64,000 nucleotides of DNA from Comamonas thiooxydans (GTDB taxonomy: Bacteria; Pseudomonadota; Gammaproteobacteria; Burkholderiales; Burkholderiaceae_C). How positions within the stretch are numbered: position 1 is the first letter of the stretch; every line of letters starts with the position of its first letter. The stretch covers positions 1,736,001 to 1,800,000 of the forward strand of contig NZ_AP026738.1 in assembly GCF_002157685.2 (NCBI RefSeq), read 5' to 3'. This document shows positions 14,475 to 20,781 of this stretch, one piece after another. The notes beneath the pieces were generated by a model. That model was not told where the DNA came from, did no database searches, and was given only the letters and a program-made list of their open reading frames with translations. Position numbers and translations under genes: made by a program.

Positions 14475-14654
14475 TCACGCCTTGTCGTTGACAGCAGGTG
14501 TTTCGGAGCTGGGCTGTGGGGCTTTTGGCGTCGGTGCGAGTGGTGAATCGAGACTGGGTTCGATGGGTTGAATCTTTGAAATCGGCTCGAGGAGCATCAC
14601 CCACATATCACGCCAGAACTCGGACTGACGTTTGTAGCCAAGTAGTGAAAACAT
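14475..14654 (-). CDS. orphan small gene U2 of the shared-leader array (59 aa)
   Basis: MFSLLGYKRQSEFWRDMWVM...; paralogue of U4 (15,105-15,284), with the same length and the same core FW-x-DMW-x-LEPIS and a Pro/Ser-rich tail. The N-terminal helix is amphipathic and could touch a membrane. Start fixed by the ACCGGAGGTCTAT-ATG leader. It lies 24 bases after the U3 stop, so it is probably in one mRNA with U3. Confidence 0.62.
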   Translation of the reverse strand: MFSLLGYKRQSEFWRDMWVMLLEPISKIQPIEPSLDSPLAPTPKAPQPSSETPAVNDKA

Positions 14655-14678
14655 ATAGACCTCCGGTCAGATGCTTGC

Positions 14679-14897
14679 TCAAGCGGCAGAGATTTTGTTG
14701 AGGACCGCTTGCAGCAAAAGGCGGTTCGTTTTTTTGCGCAGCATCTGCTCAGGTGACTCCTCCTGCAGCTGTGCATCCGTTTGAAATGGCGTGTGAAAGA
14801 TTCGGTCGTCATCCGCCACGTTCCGGGAATCGACTTCCTGTTTTACGTCGGGACATCGGGAGCGGATGCTGAAGATAGTTTTGTCGATGAAAGACAT
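14679..14897 (-). CDS. orphan small gene U3 of the shared-leader array (72 aa)
   Basis: MSFIDKTIFSIRSRCPDVKQ...; acidic/polar, no known domain, no relative in the window. Start set by the shared leader; its longer conserved upstream region (14,898-14,980) suggests it carries the promoter for U3-U2-U1. Confidence 0.6.
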   Translation of the reverse strand: MSFIDKTIFSIRSRCPDVKQEVDSRNVADDDRIFHTPFQTDAQLQEESPEQMLRKKTNRLLLQAVLNKISAA

Positions 14898-14980
14898 ATA
14901 GACCTCCGGTCTATGGCAGCGGTCCAAGATAGGCCACATGAGTCCACGGTACTCTTTTTAATGACCTTAAACGGCGGTCT
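14898..14980 (-). promoter_or_regulatory. shared promoter-leader of the small-gene array (U3)
   Basis: Reading leftward: CCGTTTAAGGTCATTAAAAA, then about 45 variable bases, then TAGACC-GGA-GGTCTAT-ATG. The same two blocks with the same spacing occur before U4 and U5. TAGACC and GGTCTA are complementary, so the GGAGG ribosome-binding site sits in a small hairpin. Confidence 0.6.
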
Positions 14981-15034
14981 CAAAGTCCATGTCAGCAATG
15001 CTCGAATAGGCCTTAAACCGCAGCAGTTTCCTCA

Positions 15035-15060
15035 AAGAAAAGCCACCTGAAAAGGTGGCT
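15035..15060 (-). terminator. leftward intrinsic terminator
   Basis: AGCCACCT/AGGTGGCT hairpin with T-rich tail on the minus strand, after U4. Confidence 0.75.
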
Positions 15061-15104
15061 GAGGATCATGGCTTTCTGCTTAGTCTGGGGCGTGAGCGTG
15101 GCAG

Positions 15105-15284
15105 TCAGGGCTTGTCGTTGGCTGCATCTGAGCCGAGCGTGGATGGTGGCGTTTCTGGCTTTGCTGAAGGCTCTTGATCGAAGCTTGAAGGGCTTGGTGG
15201 GAGCTCAGAGATGGGCTCAAGGATGATCGACCACATGTCATGCCAAAACGCGACATATCTTTGGTACACAAGGAGTGGGAACAT
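15105..15284 (-). CDS. orphan small gene U4 of the shared-leader array (59 aa)
   Basis: MFPLLVYQRYVAFWHDMWSI...; paralogue of U2 with the same length. The DMW-x-LEPIS core and the Pro/Ser-rich tail ending in ND-K are kept. It has its own leader and its own terminator, so it is a free-standing cassette. Confidence 0.62.
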   Translation of the reverse strand: MFPLLVYQRYVAFWHDMWSIILEPISELPPSPSSFDQEPSAKPETPPSTLGSDAANDKP

Positions 15285-15365
15285 ATAGACCTCCGGTCTA
15301 AAGCTGCAAATCAAGAGGACTTGCATGCACCCACATTACGCTTTTAAAAGACCTTAAACGGCGCA
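15285..15365 (-). promoter_or_regulatory. shared promoter-leader of the small-gene array (U4)
   Basis: Same two blocks as before U3: GCCGTTTAAGGTC-TTTTAAAAGCG upstream and TAGACCGGAGGTCTAT at the start codon, about 80 bases apart. Confidence 0.6.
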
Positions 15366-15367
15366 AG

Positions 15368-15389
15368 CAAAAGCCACCCGGAGGTGGCT
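15368..15389 (-). terminator. leftward intrinsic terminator
   Basis: AGCCACC/GGTGGCT hairpin with a weak T-tail on the minus strand, after U5. Confidence 0.65.
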
Positions 15390-15463
15390 GGTGTGCTCGC
15401 GTTGAGGCGGTTGCTCAAGGCATCTGGGACAAGCCTGAGTTAGAAAAGTAGCTCTTTTTTTCG

Positions 15464-15625
15464 CTACTGCTTGCGTTGCTGCTGCTGCTCTTCCTCATTC
15501 TTTTCTTTCGGGACGCGAGGTTTGCCTTGTTGCTGCGGAGCTGGGAGCCCGTCGGTAATAAAAAACATCAGCTTCAAGGTGTCCAAAAAGGATGGGGTGG
15601 AGATGGGGATGGGGTTACCTGACAA
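15464..15625 (-). CDS. orphan small gene U5 of the shared-leader array (53 aa, TTG start)
   Basis: Begins at TTG directly after the shared GGAGGTCTAT, in the place where the other members have ATG. The product starts (M)SGNPIPISTPSFLDTLKL and ends in a Glu/Gln/Arg-rich tail. No relative recognised. The replaced start codon suggests lower expression. Confidence 0.55.
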   Translation of the reverse strand: MSGNPIPISTPSFLDTLKLMFFITDGLPAPQQQGKPRVPKEKNEEEQQQQRKQ

Positions 15626-15712
15626 ATAGACCTCCGGTCTAAGGCGGCTGGTCAAGATTGACTGCCTTGTCCCACAGTACTCTTTTAAATGACCTTAAAC
15701 GGTGCCCTCGAA
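15626..15712 (-). promoter_or_regulatory. shared promoter-leader of the small-gene array (U5)
   Basis: CCGTTTAAGGTCATTTAAAA upstream and TAGACCGGAGGTCTAT at the start, with the same spacing as before U3 and U4. Confidence 0.6.
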
Positions 15713-15751
15713 AAATAGACGCTAGCCAAGTTGTCGCAGCTGTGGTCGCGC

Positions 15752-15931
15752 TCACTCGATGAAGCCAAGGTCGCGCAGTGCTTCAGTCTCCTGGGTGTAC
15801 TCAGCGTCCTCGATCAGCAGCACACCGTCAGGGCCATAGATATTGCGCTGTGGTGCGCCCATGACCTGCTCAATGCGCTCGACTCTGTAGCCGTGTCGCT
15901 CCCAGATTTCGGTCGTGTTTATGCGTGTCAT
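15752..15931 (-). CDS. hypothetical 59-aa protein
   Basis: MTRINTTEIWERHGYRVERI...; an alpha/beta pattern with GPDGVLLIEDAEY in the middle. RBS weak (AAAGTGA). No family recognised; codon choice is like that of neighbouring genes. Confidence 0.5.
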   Translation of the reverse strand: MTRINTTEIWERHGYRVERIEQVMGAPQRNIYGPDGVLLIEDAEYTQETEALRDLGFIE

Positions 15932-16014
15932 AGGGTCACTTTAATCAAACGAAAGCGCTGCTAGCAAGGCTTTCGTTTGAACCCCGGATCCGCTCCGAGT
16001 GGGCGTGTAGCTGC

Positions 16015-16134
16015 TTACTTGAACCAGGCCAGAATGGCCGACTTCATGGCAGCGACAGTGCGGTACTTCTTCCCGCACCAGAAGCCGGCGGCGAACACCG
16101 CCAGCACAAAGATCAGCAGGATCAGGTCGACCAT
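16015..16134 (-). CDS. 39-aa membrane microprotein coupled to the VWA gene
   Basis: MVDLILLIFVLAVFAAGFWC..., one membrane segment followed by a basic tail. Its ATG overlaps the stop of the VWA gene (TGATG), a typical sign of translational coupling and joint function. It could anchor the VWA protein at the membrane (inference). Confidence 0.6.
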   Translation of the reverse strand: MVDLILLIFVLAVFAAGFWCGKKYRTVAAMKSAILAWFK

Positions 16135-16745
16135 CAGTCTTCGATGGCGGCGGCCACCAGCTCGGCCGTGGAGGCGAACGCATCAGCTTCGGCCACGGTC
16201 TTGACATCCACGATGTCGAACTTGGCGCCCTTCAGGTCGTCGTCCAGCGACTTCAGATAGGCCGTCGCGGCCGCATCGTCGCCCACCTGGATGAACAGCA
16301 CGGTGCAGTCGTCGTCATTGGCTTGGCTGTTTGCCTGCTGGAGGATGCGTTGGGCCGCTGCAGCCTTGTCGTCGGGCACGCCGTCGGTGAAGACAATGAT
16401 CATGTCCTTCTTGTCGGACTTACCAGCCAGCGCAAACGCCGCATCCAGGGCTTCAGCCAGAGGGGTGGTGCCGCGCGGACCGTGAGAGGAGAACACTTCA
16501 CGAGCCTTATCAGCGGTCACGCCGTCGAAGGATTCAACCTTGCTGCCGAACAGAACCAGGCCCAGGCCGTCTTGATCGATTTGCTGGGCATCGCGGATCA
16601 TGGCCATTGCCGATTCCTGTACGGCTTGCCAACGTGTGACGCTGGAGCCGCGCTTGACGGGCTCGCCCATGGAGCCGGAAGTGTCGATAGCGATCACGAA
16701 GTCATATTCGGAGAGCTTGTTGATGATTGCTTGAGCTGCGTTCAT
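16134..16745 (-). CDS. von Willebrand factor A domain protein
   Basis: 203 aa, a single VWA domain. The metal-ion-dependent adhesion site is complete: DTSGS (residues 21-25), Thr in GTTPLAEAL (near 97) and Asp in FTDGVPD (near 123). VWA domains bind protein partners through a Mg ion. No signal peptide, so cytoplasmic. It sits at the promoter-proximal end of the left arm, followed by a membrane microprotein. No MoxR ATPase, the usual partner of bacterial VWA proteins, is nearby. Confidence 0.85.
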   Translation of the reverse strand: MNAAQAIINKLSEYDFVIAIDTSGSMGEPVKRGSSVTRWQAVQESAMAMIRDAQQIDQDGLGLVLFGSKVESFDGVTADKAREVFSSHGPRGTTPLAEALDAAFALAGKSDKKDMIIVFTDGVPDDKAAAAQRILQQANSQANDDDCTVLFIQVGDDAAATAYLKSLDDDLKGAKFDIVDVKTVAEADAFASTAELVAAAIED

Positions 16746-16792
16746 GGAGAGAGTCTTTCTATCTACAGGGAAGGGCCGCCCTGTTATCGGCG

Positions 16793-16833
16793 TAAAAAAG
16801 CCAAGCGCTCTCGGGTGAAAGGGCTTGGCTTTT
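16793..16833. terminator. bidirectional intrinsic terminator
   Basis: AAAAAAGCCAAGC...GCTTGGCTTTT hairpin between the leftward VWA gene and the rightward gene at 16,917. Confidence 0.75.
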
Positions 16834-16876
16834 GCCCCTGATGTCGCTCAGGGACTGGCGCTGCTTGCTTGCAAAC

Positions 16877-16927
16877 CCCAATACTCAGCCTGCGGTTTGT
16901 AGCCAATAGTTACAACATGAGTATTGG
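16877..16927 (+). promoter_or_regulatory. 10-bp inverted repeat over the start of the 16,917 gene
   Basis: CCAATACTCA and TGAGTATTGG are perfect complements, 31 bases apart, and the right arm contains the start region of the coding sequence. No RBS is visible, so the repeat may control a leaderless or poorly initiated mRNA, or be an operator. Confidence 0.45.
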
Positions 16928-17261
16928 AGCTAAAGCATCAGCCATCATCGGCCGCAGCGGGTATTCAATTACGTACCTATATGACCTCTATACAAAGGCA
17001 AAAAAGGGGGATGCTGACGCATCTCAGAAAATTGCTCTGCTCATCAGGAGCAATAGAGATTTGGACTTTGTTTTCTACGCTTTCCGCAGTGCGGCCCAAC
17101 GGGCACAAGATGCGCGCCGAATGACGCAGAAGCAGAAAAAGAAACAGGCCCCAACGGATCCGCGCAATGGCGCATGGGATCGGCTGAAAGGGCGCGTCGG
17201 AAAATCGCCTGGACTCGCACTGCAGGGCGGCCTTCCTAGCCTAGGCAAGGGCAGTCGGTAA
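16917..17261 (+). CDS. hypothetical basic 114-aa protein
   Basis: MSIGAKASAIIGRSGYSITY...; N-terminal helical domain (about 70 residues), then a Lys/Gln/Arg-rich linker and a basic, Gly-rich tail. Possibly nucleic-acid binding. No RBS; the start is the ATG within the inverted repeat, and an earlier in-frame Met at 16,869 is less likely. Confidence 0.55.
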   Translation: MSIGAKASAIIGRSGYSITYLYDLYTKAKKGDADASQKIALLIRSNRDLDFVFYAFRSAAQRAQDARRMTQKQKKKQAPTDPRNGAWDRLKGRVGKSPGLALQGGLPSLGKGSR

Positions 17262-17306
17262 AACCGAGATCTAACACGAAACACAGCTTGTAGCGTTGTA
17301 GCGCCC

Positions 17307-17534
17307 TCAAAGCTGAGGTGCTGGCATCTCCCCGCATGCGGGCTCCAGCTTCGCTCTGGCAGCTTTATGCAGATCACTATCTGCGCCGTTTGCACCATCC
17401 ACCGCTTCGGGGCGGCAGAGTCGCGGCGCGTTCCGGTAAGTCATCGGGGCGCAGCGTGTCTCGCGACGTGCATTGAATCTCTGGCTTTTTAAAGACCCGT
17501 GGCGCGCGGCTCGATCACTTGGCACCCCTTGCAT
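17307..17534 (-). CDS. first leftward gene from the operator-controlled promoter (75 aa)
   Basis: MQGVPSDRAARHGSLKSQRF...; Arg/Ala-rich, no known domain. The promoter TTGCAT-18-TATTAT just upstream is covered by two repressor operators, and the ATG at 17,534 lies only about 10 bases after the expected transcription start, so the mRNA would be nearly leaderless. In lambda terms this is the position of N, an antiterminator, which would fit the many terminators of the left arm. No sequence similarity to N is seen; the role is inference. Confidence 0.5.
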   Translation of the reverse strand: MQGVPSDRAARHGSLKSQRFNARRETRCAPMTYRNAPRLCRPEAVDGANGADSDLHKAARAKLEPACGEMPAPQL

Positions 17535-17553
17535 TGCTGCGATGGATGAATAA

Positions 17554-17593
17554 TAAGGCATAGCCTAATTTAAATGCAATAGGCATCGCCTTA
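17554..17593 (-). promoter_or_regulatory. leftward early promoter (PL-like) with two operators
   Basis: Two 15-base palindromic sites, TAAGGC-ATA-GCCTAA (17,554-17,568) and ATAGGC-ATC-GCCTTA (17,579-17,593), match those around the repressor gene at 20.4 kb. On the minus strand -35 TTGCAT and -10 TATTAT are 18 bases apart and overlap the operators. Confidence 0.75.
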
Positions 17594-17631
17594 TTTTTTC
17601 TTGGCCCAGCGTGCCAACGCAGCATCCAGAC

Positions 17632-17656
17632 GAAAAAAAGCCCGCTCAGGGCGGGC
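17632..17656 (-). terminator. leftward intrinsic terminator
   Basis: AGCCCGC/GCGGGCT hairpin with T-run on the minus strand, after the 17,881-17,678 gene. Confidence 0.78.
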
Positions 17657-17677
17657 TGGTGTGCGGGAGAAGTGGGG

Positions 17678-17881
17678 CTACTGCTTGCCTAACTCGTCAA
17701 GGGCTTCTTGCAGTGACTTAATCAGTCCCTCCACGTCCTCACGAGACATATCAATCCAGGCGGTTGAAACGGGCAGGCCCGACGAGGTTTTGGCGGTGTG
17801 CTTCACGCCGATCAACGGCTGCCCACTCACAACACGAGTGCGGATGTTGGTGGACTGAAGGCGGGGTGCGGGTGCTGTCAT
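17678..17881 (-). CDS. hypothetical 67-aa protein
   Basis: MTAPAPRLQSTNIRTRVVSG...; strands in the first half, then an amphipathic helix SREDVEGLIKSLQEALDELG. Start uncertain (GTG at 17,926 also in frame). No family recognised. Confidence 0.5.
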   Translation of the reverse strand: MTAPAPRLQSTNIRTRVVSGQPLIGVKHTAKTSSGLPVSTAWIDMSREDVEGLIKSLQEALDELGKQ

Positions 17882-17989
17882 GCGGAGATGGTGCCATGAA
17901 AAAGTCCTCACTTGTGGAGCTGTCACAGATTGCAGACAGCAGCCTGAAGGAGGAGCATTTAGGTATCACGCACTTCAAGGAGAGCGGCG

Positions 17990-18085
17990 ATGTCTACCCT
18001 CATGACACAAATGGTTGGCCTGTGGATCCTGGCCGTGCTTGTGGCCTGGGTGATCAATGAGATCCGGGACGACTGGCGGACGTAA
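17990..18085 (+). CDS. 31-aa membrane microprotein, copy 1
   Basis: MSTLMTQMVGLWILAVLVAW..., one membrane helix and a charged C-terminus. AAGGAGAGC stands 5-9 bases before the ATG. A second copy with the same leader is at 18,177. The two share MSxxMTQ and a WVI/WVV motif. Confidence 0.6.
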   Translation: MSTLMTQMVGLWILAVLVAWVINEIRDDWRT

Positions 18086-18176
18086 AAAAGCCCGGTCGGG
18101 GCAGGCTGTCTCCGTTTGCCCGTGAGTACTCACAGTGAGACTGTGAGTCTATCAACGCACTTCGAGGAGAGCGACG

Positions 18177-18269
18177 ATGTCCTTGGTCATGACTCAGTTC
18201 TGGGTTCAGCAGTTGATCATCCTACTGATGGCCTGGGTGGTCTATATGACCATCGAGTATTGGGTGTGA
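18177..18269 (+). CDS. 30-aa membrane microprotein, copy 2
   Basis: MSLVMTQFWVQQLIILLMAW..., one membrane helix. The leader TATCAACGCACTTCGAGGAG matches that of copy 1 (TATCACGCACTTCAAGGAG). A 12-bp palindrome GTGAGTACTCAC lies upstream (18,122-18,133). Short membrane peptides of this type can be toxins or modulators of a membrane complex. Confidence 0.6.
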   Translation: MSLVMTQFWVQQLIILLMAWVVYMTIEYWV

Positions 18270-18296
18270 AAAAGCCCACGCGAGGTGGGCTTCTTG
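18270..18296. terminator. intrinsic terminator
   Basis: AAGCCCAC/GTGGGCTT hairpin between the microprotein and the convergent gene at 18,312. Confidence 0.7.
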
Positions 18297-18311
18297 AGCG
18301 CGATCGTCTGC

Positions 18312-18572
18312 CTAGGCTGGGTTTAATTCAGCGGCATCAAAAGCAAGTGGTGGTAGCTCTGAAGGAACTGGATCGATCTTCTGCAGACCTATCCCCTCTA
18401 TGCTCACAAACCCAGTGGGAGCTACTTCTGCAGGTGTTGGGCCGAAAGCACCTGCGCCCAGCCTGAAGTTCACGCTGAGCGTCCAAATTCCATCGTGAAT
18501 GTCGGCCTCTTTGAGCATCAACGTGACAATCTCTTTGTGGTCAAACGAGTAAGAGCTTGCATTTTTAGCCAT
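18312..18572 (-). CDS. hypothetical 86-aa protein
   Basis: MAKNASSYSFDHKEIVTLML...; strand-rich domain in the middle (GIWTLSVNFRLGAGAFGP) and an acidic tail. Its ATG overlaps the stop of the HicB-like gene, so it is third in a leftward unit 19,468-18,312. Confidence 0.6.
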   Translation of the reverse strand: MAKNASSYSFDHKEIVTLMLKEADIHDGIWTLSVNFRLGAGAFGPTPAEVAPTGFVSIEGIGLQKIDPVPSELPPLAFDAAELNPA

Positions 18573-19164
18573 GTGAAATTTCCATGAACATCTTGGGTTC
18601 GGGAGCTGCAGTGATCATTAAGTTGCTAGCAGACGAGCTAACTTCTCGAAATTTCATGGTGGGGATCACTCGAAGATCGTTCGTTGATCTTCCATGCACT
18701 GCTGAAAAATTATTTTGGTAGAAGAAGTACAGGTTGCTTTGTACTGCTTTATGCAGTTCGTAGGCTAGGCGCCGCATACCGTCTTGTTGACCTAGGTAGC
18801 TTGCAAGTGCGTTGCCAATGAACTGGTTGAGACTTATGCCCTCCAGATCTGCTCTTTCAGCCGCAAGCTGATGAAGCCGTCTGGAGACGCGCAATGCAAT
18901 CTTTCCACTTGCGCCTTCATAGTCAAGCGGTGGGCTTACGGGATAGCCGTTTGCATGAGCTGAACGCATCCAGCTCAAAGCGGCACTTTCGAGATTGCTC
19001 AATGCCTCTTCTGCGGAATCACCTTCTGCAATGCAGCCAGGAAATTCATGAATTGTTGCTGTGTATCCACCTGAAGGGTCGGGGCTCAGACGGCGCACAT
19101 AGCGTTCATCCAGTTTTGCAGAATCCATTGATGGTTTTTTAGCTGTAGTTGTTACGTCACTCAT
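18565..19164 (-). CDS. hicB: HicB-like antitoxin (199 aa)
   Basis: Residues about 25-75 carry the HicB fold (PSGGYTATIHEFPGCIAEGD, SAEEALSNLESAALSW), a partially degraded RNase-H-like domain that binds the toxin. It is followed by a ribbon-helix-helix-like DNA-binding part (KIALRVSRRLHQLAAERADL, EGISLNQFIGNALASYL). A further 65 residues at the C-terminus have no counterpart in ordinary HicB. The start overlaps the HicA-like gene by 8 bases. Confidence 0.85.
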   Translation of the reverse strand: MSDVTTTAKKPSMDSAKLDERYVRRLSPDPSGGYTATIHEFPGCIAEGDSAEEALSNLESAALSWMRSAHANGYPVSPPLDYEGASGKIALRVSRRLHQLAAERADLEGISLNQFIGNALASYLGQQDGMRRLAYELHKAVQSNLYFFYQNNFSAVHGRSTNDLRVIPTMKFREVSSSASNLMITAAPEPKMFMEISHG

Positions 19165-19468
19165 CATCAGCCTCATCTTTTTCAAGTTGATCGTGATGCA
19201 TTTCCCATTCATCCAGATCGGAAAGAAGTTGATCAATGATGCTCCGTGCGGTACCCGCCTTCAACCCCGCTGAGTGATGCGGAATCGAGAGTGGAGGGCT
19301 TAGCTCAGGCTCTATCTCTCTTACCCAATTAGGCTCTTTTCCTCTGGAATCAAGTTGTCGGCCAACAGCCTTAGCATATGACTCCAGCACTCTACTTGGA
19401 TAAGAGGTGTAGTTCTGGCGCATCTGCTTCAGTTCTCTCCGTAGACCGGAGATCTTATCTTTTTTCAT
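19157..19468 (-). CDS. HicA-related toxin candidate (103 aa)
   Basis: The C-terminal part has the HicA signature: PPLSIPHHSAGLKAGTARSI followed by IDQLLSD, that is a strand, a His, then L-x-x-GT-x-RSII-x-Q. The N-terminal half (residues 1-50, LRRELKQMRQNYTSYPSRVL) is different from HicA, so the protein is about twice the usual length. It comes before and overlaps the HicB-like gene, the normal hicAB order. Toxin activity is inference. Confidence 0.65.
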   Translation of the reverse strand: MKKDKISGLRRELKQMRQNYTSYPSRVLESYAKAVGRQLDSRGKEPNWVREIEPELSPPLSIPHHSAGLKAGTARSIIDQLLSDLDEWEMHHDQLEKDEADDE

Positions 19469-19708
19469 GGATGATAGCGCCAGTGATATCACTTAAGATG
19501 CATAAACACTGTGGAAGTTCCCTTCTTTTGTCGCTCTTCTCAGCTACCTAGGATGTGTCCCAGTTCGTTGAAGTGCTCACGAATCGGGTTGTTCAGGAGA
19601 TTCTGCAGCAGCGGGACTCGATGAAGACGCGAATGGCTTGCTCCATAGTTGTTTACATACAAAAACACCCTCGAGTCCTCCCCACTGAGCCAGCTACTCG
19701 GCAGACGC

Positions 19709-20428
19709 TCACAGCCTCTTACCATTCCAGGCCCAGACCACTCGGCCCACTACATCTACCTGGTGATCGCCATTGAGTGTTTGCACAGTCTTTGCGCTGG
19801 GGTTGTCGCTTGTCACCTGCAGCTTGCCGTCAAAGGTTGGGGTGACACGCTTGATGAACGTCCGGTCATTTGCCCGTAGAACGTAAACGCCTTCGCGTGA
19901 ACTGGGATCCCGCGCGCTGGGGCCGGTATCTACGAGCAGGACATCACCGTCTGTAAAGGTTGGGTGCATGCTGTCGCCGTAGGCGTGAATGAAGCGCAGC
20001 TCCTGCGGGTTCTGGGGTCTGATCTGCTGATTGATCCAATGAGGAGACAAGGCCAGGTCACCCACGATGACATCTGACTCCAACAACTCAGAGCCGGGGC
20101 CCATGCTTCCGCAGTTACTCAATAAGGGCACCAGCACGGCATCGGGTGCGTGGTAGGCGGGAACGATCGAGGTGTCCAGATTATGTGAGGTCGAATCCGT
20201 GTGATCTGCTGCTGGAATTGCATCAAGACCCCAATGAGTCGCAGGCACCACATCAGAGAAGTACGACCAGAGCTTGGGCAGCTTCTCTTTGCCAATCGTG
20301 CCGCGCTTTACCCAGTCCTGAATAGAAGGCGGTTGAACGCCAAAGTGCGCTGCCACTTCCTTCTTTGTGACGCCCTTGAGTTTGATGGCTGCCTCGATGG
20401 CATCGCCTAATTTTTCGCCTGTAAGCAT
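19709..20428 (-). CDS. cI: phage repressor, S24 (LexA-like) family
   Basis: Maintains lysogeny by binding the operators at 20.4 and 17.55 kb. The 239-aa protein has an N-terminal helix-turn-helix (VTKKEVAAHFGVQPPSIQDW, residues 20-39) and a C-terminal autoprotease domain with Ser153 (GDSMHPTF) and Lys193 (FIKRV). The likely self-cleavage site is Cys106-Gly107. RecA-stimulated cleavage would link induction to DNA damage. The ATG lies in an operator with no RBS, so the mRNA is probably leaderless, as for lambda cI. Confidence 0.95.
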   Translation of the reverse strand: MLTGEKLGDAIEAAIKLKGVTKKEVAAHFGVQPPSIQDWVKRGTIGKEKLPKLWSYFSDVVPATHWGLDAIPAADHTDSTSHNLDTSIVPAYHAPDAVLVPLLSNCGSMGPGSELLESDVIVGDLALSPHWINQQIRPQNPQELRFIHAYGDSMHPTFTDGDVLLVDTGPSARDPSSREGVYVLRANDRTFIKRVTPTFDGKLQVTSDNPSAKTVQTLNGDHQVDVVGRVVWAWNGKRL

Positions 20429-20497
20429 CGCCTAATGTTCCAATTGCAGGGTTCTCTAGGCAATGCCTATTGTTGATGATTAGGCTATGCCTTATTA
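20399..20497. promoter_or_regulatory. repressor operator cluster and PR-like promoter
   Basis: Four related sites: 20,399-20,411 (inside the repressor gene), 20,422-20,436, 20,456-20,470 and 20,479-20,493, following TWAGGC-NNN-GCCTWA with some mismatches. Rightward promoter -35 TTGTTG and -10 TATTAT are 17 bases apart, with the last site in the spacer. The leftward promoter for the repressor lies across the other sites; its -35/-10 boxes are weak. Confidence 0.8.
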
Positions 20498-20504
20498 TTG
20501 AGGA

Positions 20505-20777
20505 ATGACATATGCCACTCCTGGATTAGCAGTCGCCGCCGCAGCAGAAATCGCCGGAAGCCAAGCTGCGCTAGCGCGCTGTCTGAATGTGACGGCTCCA
20601 ACCATCAATCAGTGGGCCAAAGGCGTTCGACCCATCCCTGAGCGGATGGCCGTTGCGATTGAATCGACCACCAAGGGGGCGGTGACGCGGCGCGACTTGC
20701 GCCCGGAAGACTGGCAGGATATCTGGCCAGAGTTGTCCCAGGCGTCCACCTCAACCAAGGAGGCGGGCAATGACTGA
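20505..20777 (+). CDS. cro-like: Cro/YdaS-like helix-turn-helix regulator
   Basis: 90 aa. IAGSQAALARCLNVTAPTIN and QWAKGVRPIPE form a helix-turn-helix of the YdaS type, common for the Cro position in lambdoid prophages. RBS GAGGA just before the ATG. First gene of the rightward early operon; should oppose the repressor at shared operators. Confidence 0.88.
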   Translation: MTYATPGLAVAAAAEIAGSQAALARCLNVTAPTINQWAKGVRPIPERMAVAIESTTKGAVTRRDLRPEDWQDIWPELSQASTSTKEAGND

Positions 20778-20781
20778 ACGC

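Noticed and set aside
14233..15715. Small-gene array read as a CRISPR or integron-like array
   Set aside because: Repeats lie only at gene starts with unequal spacing, there are no spacers, no cas genes, and no recombination sites flank each gene.
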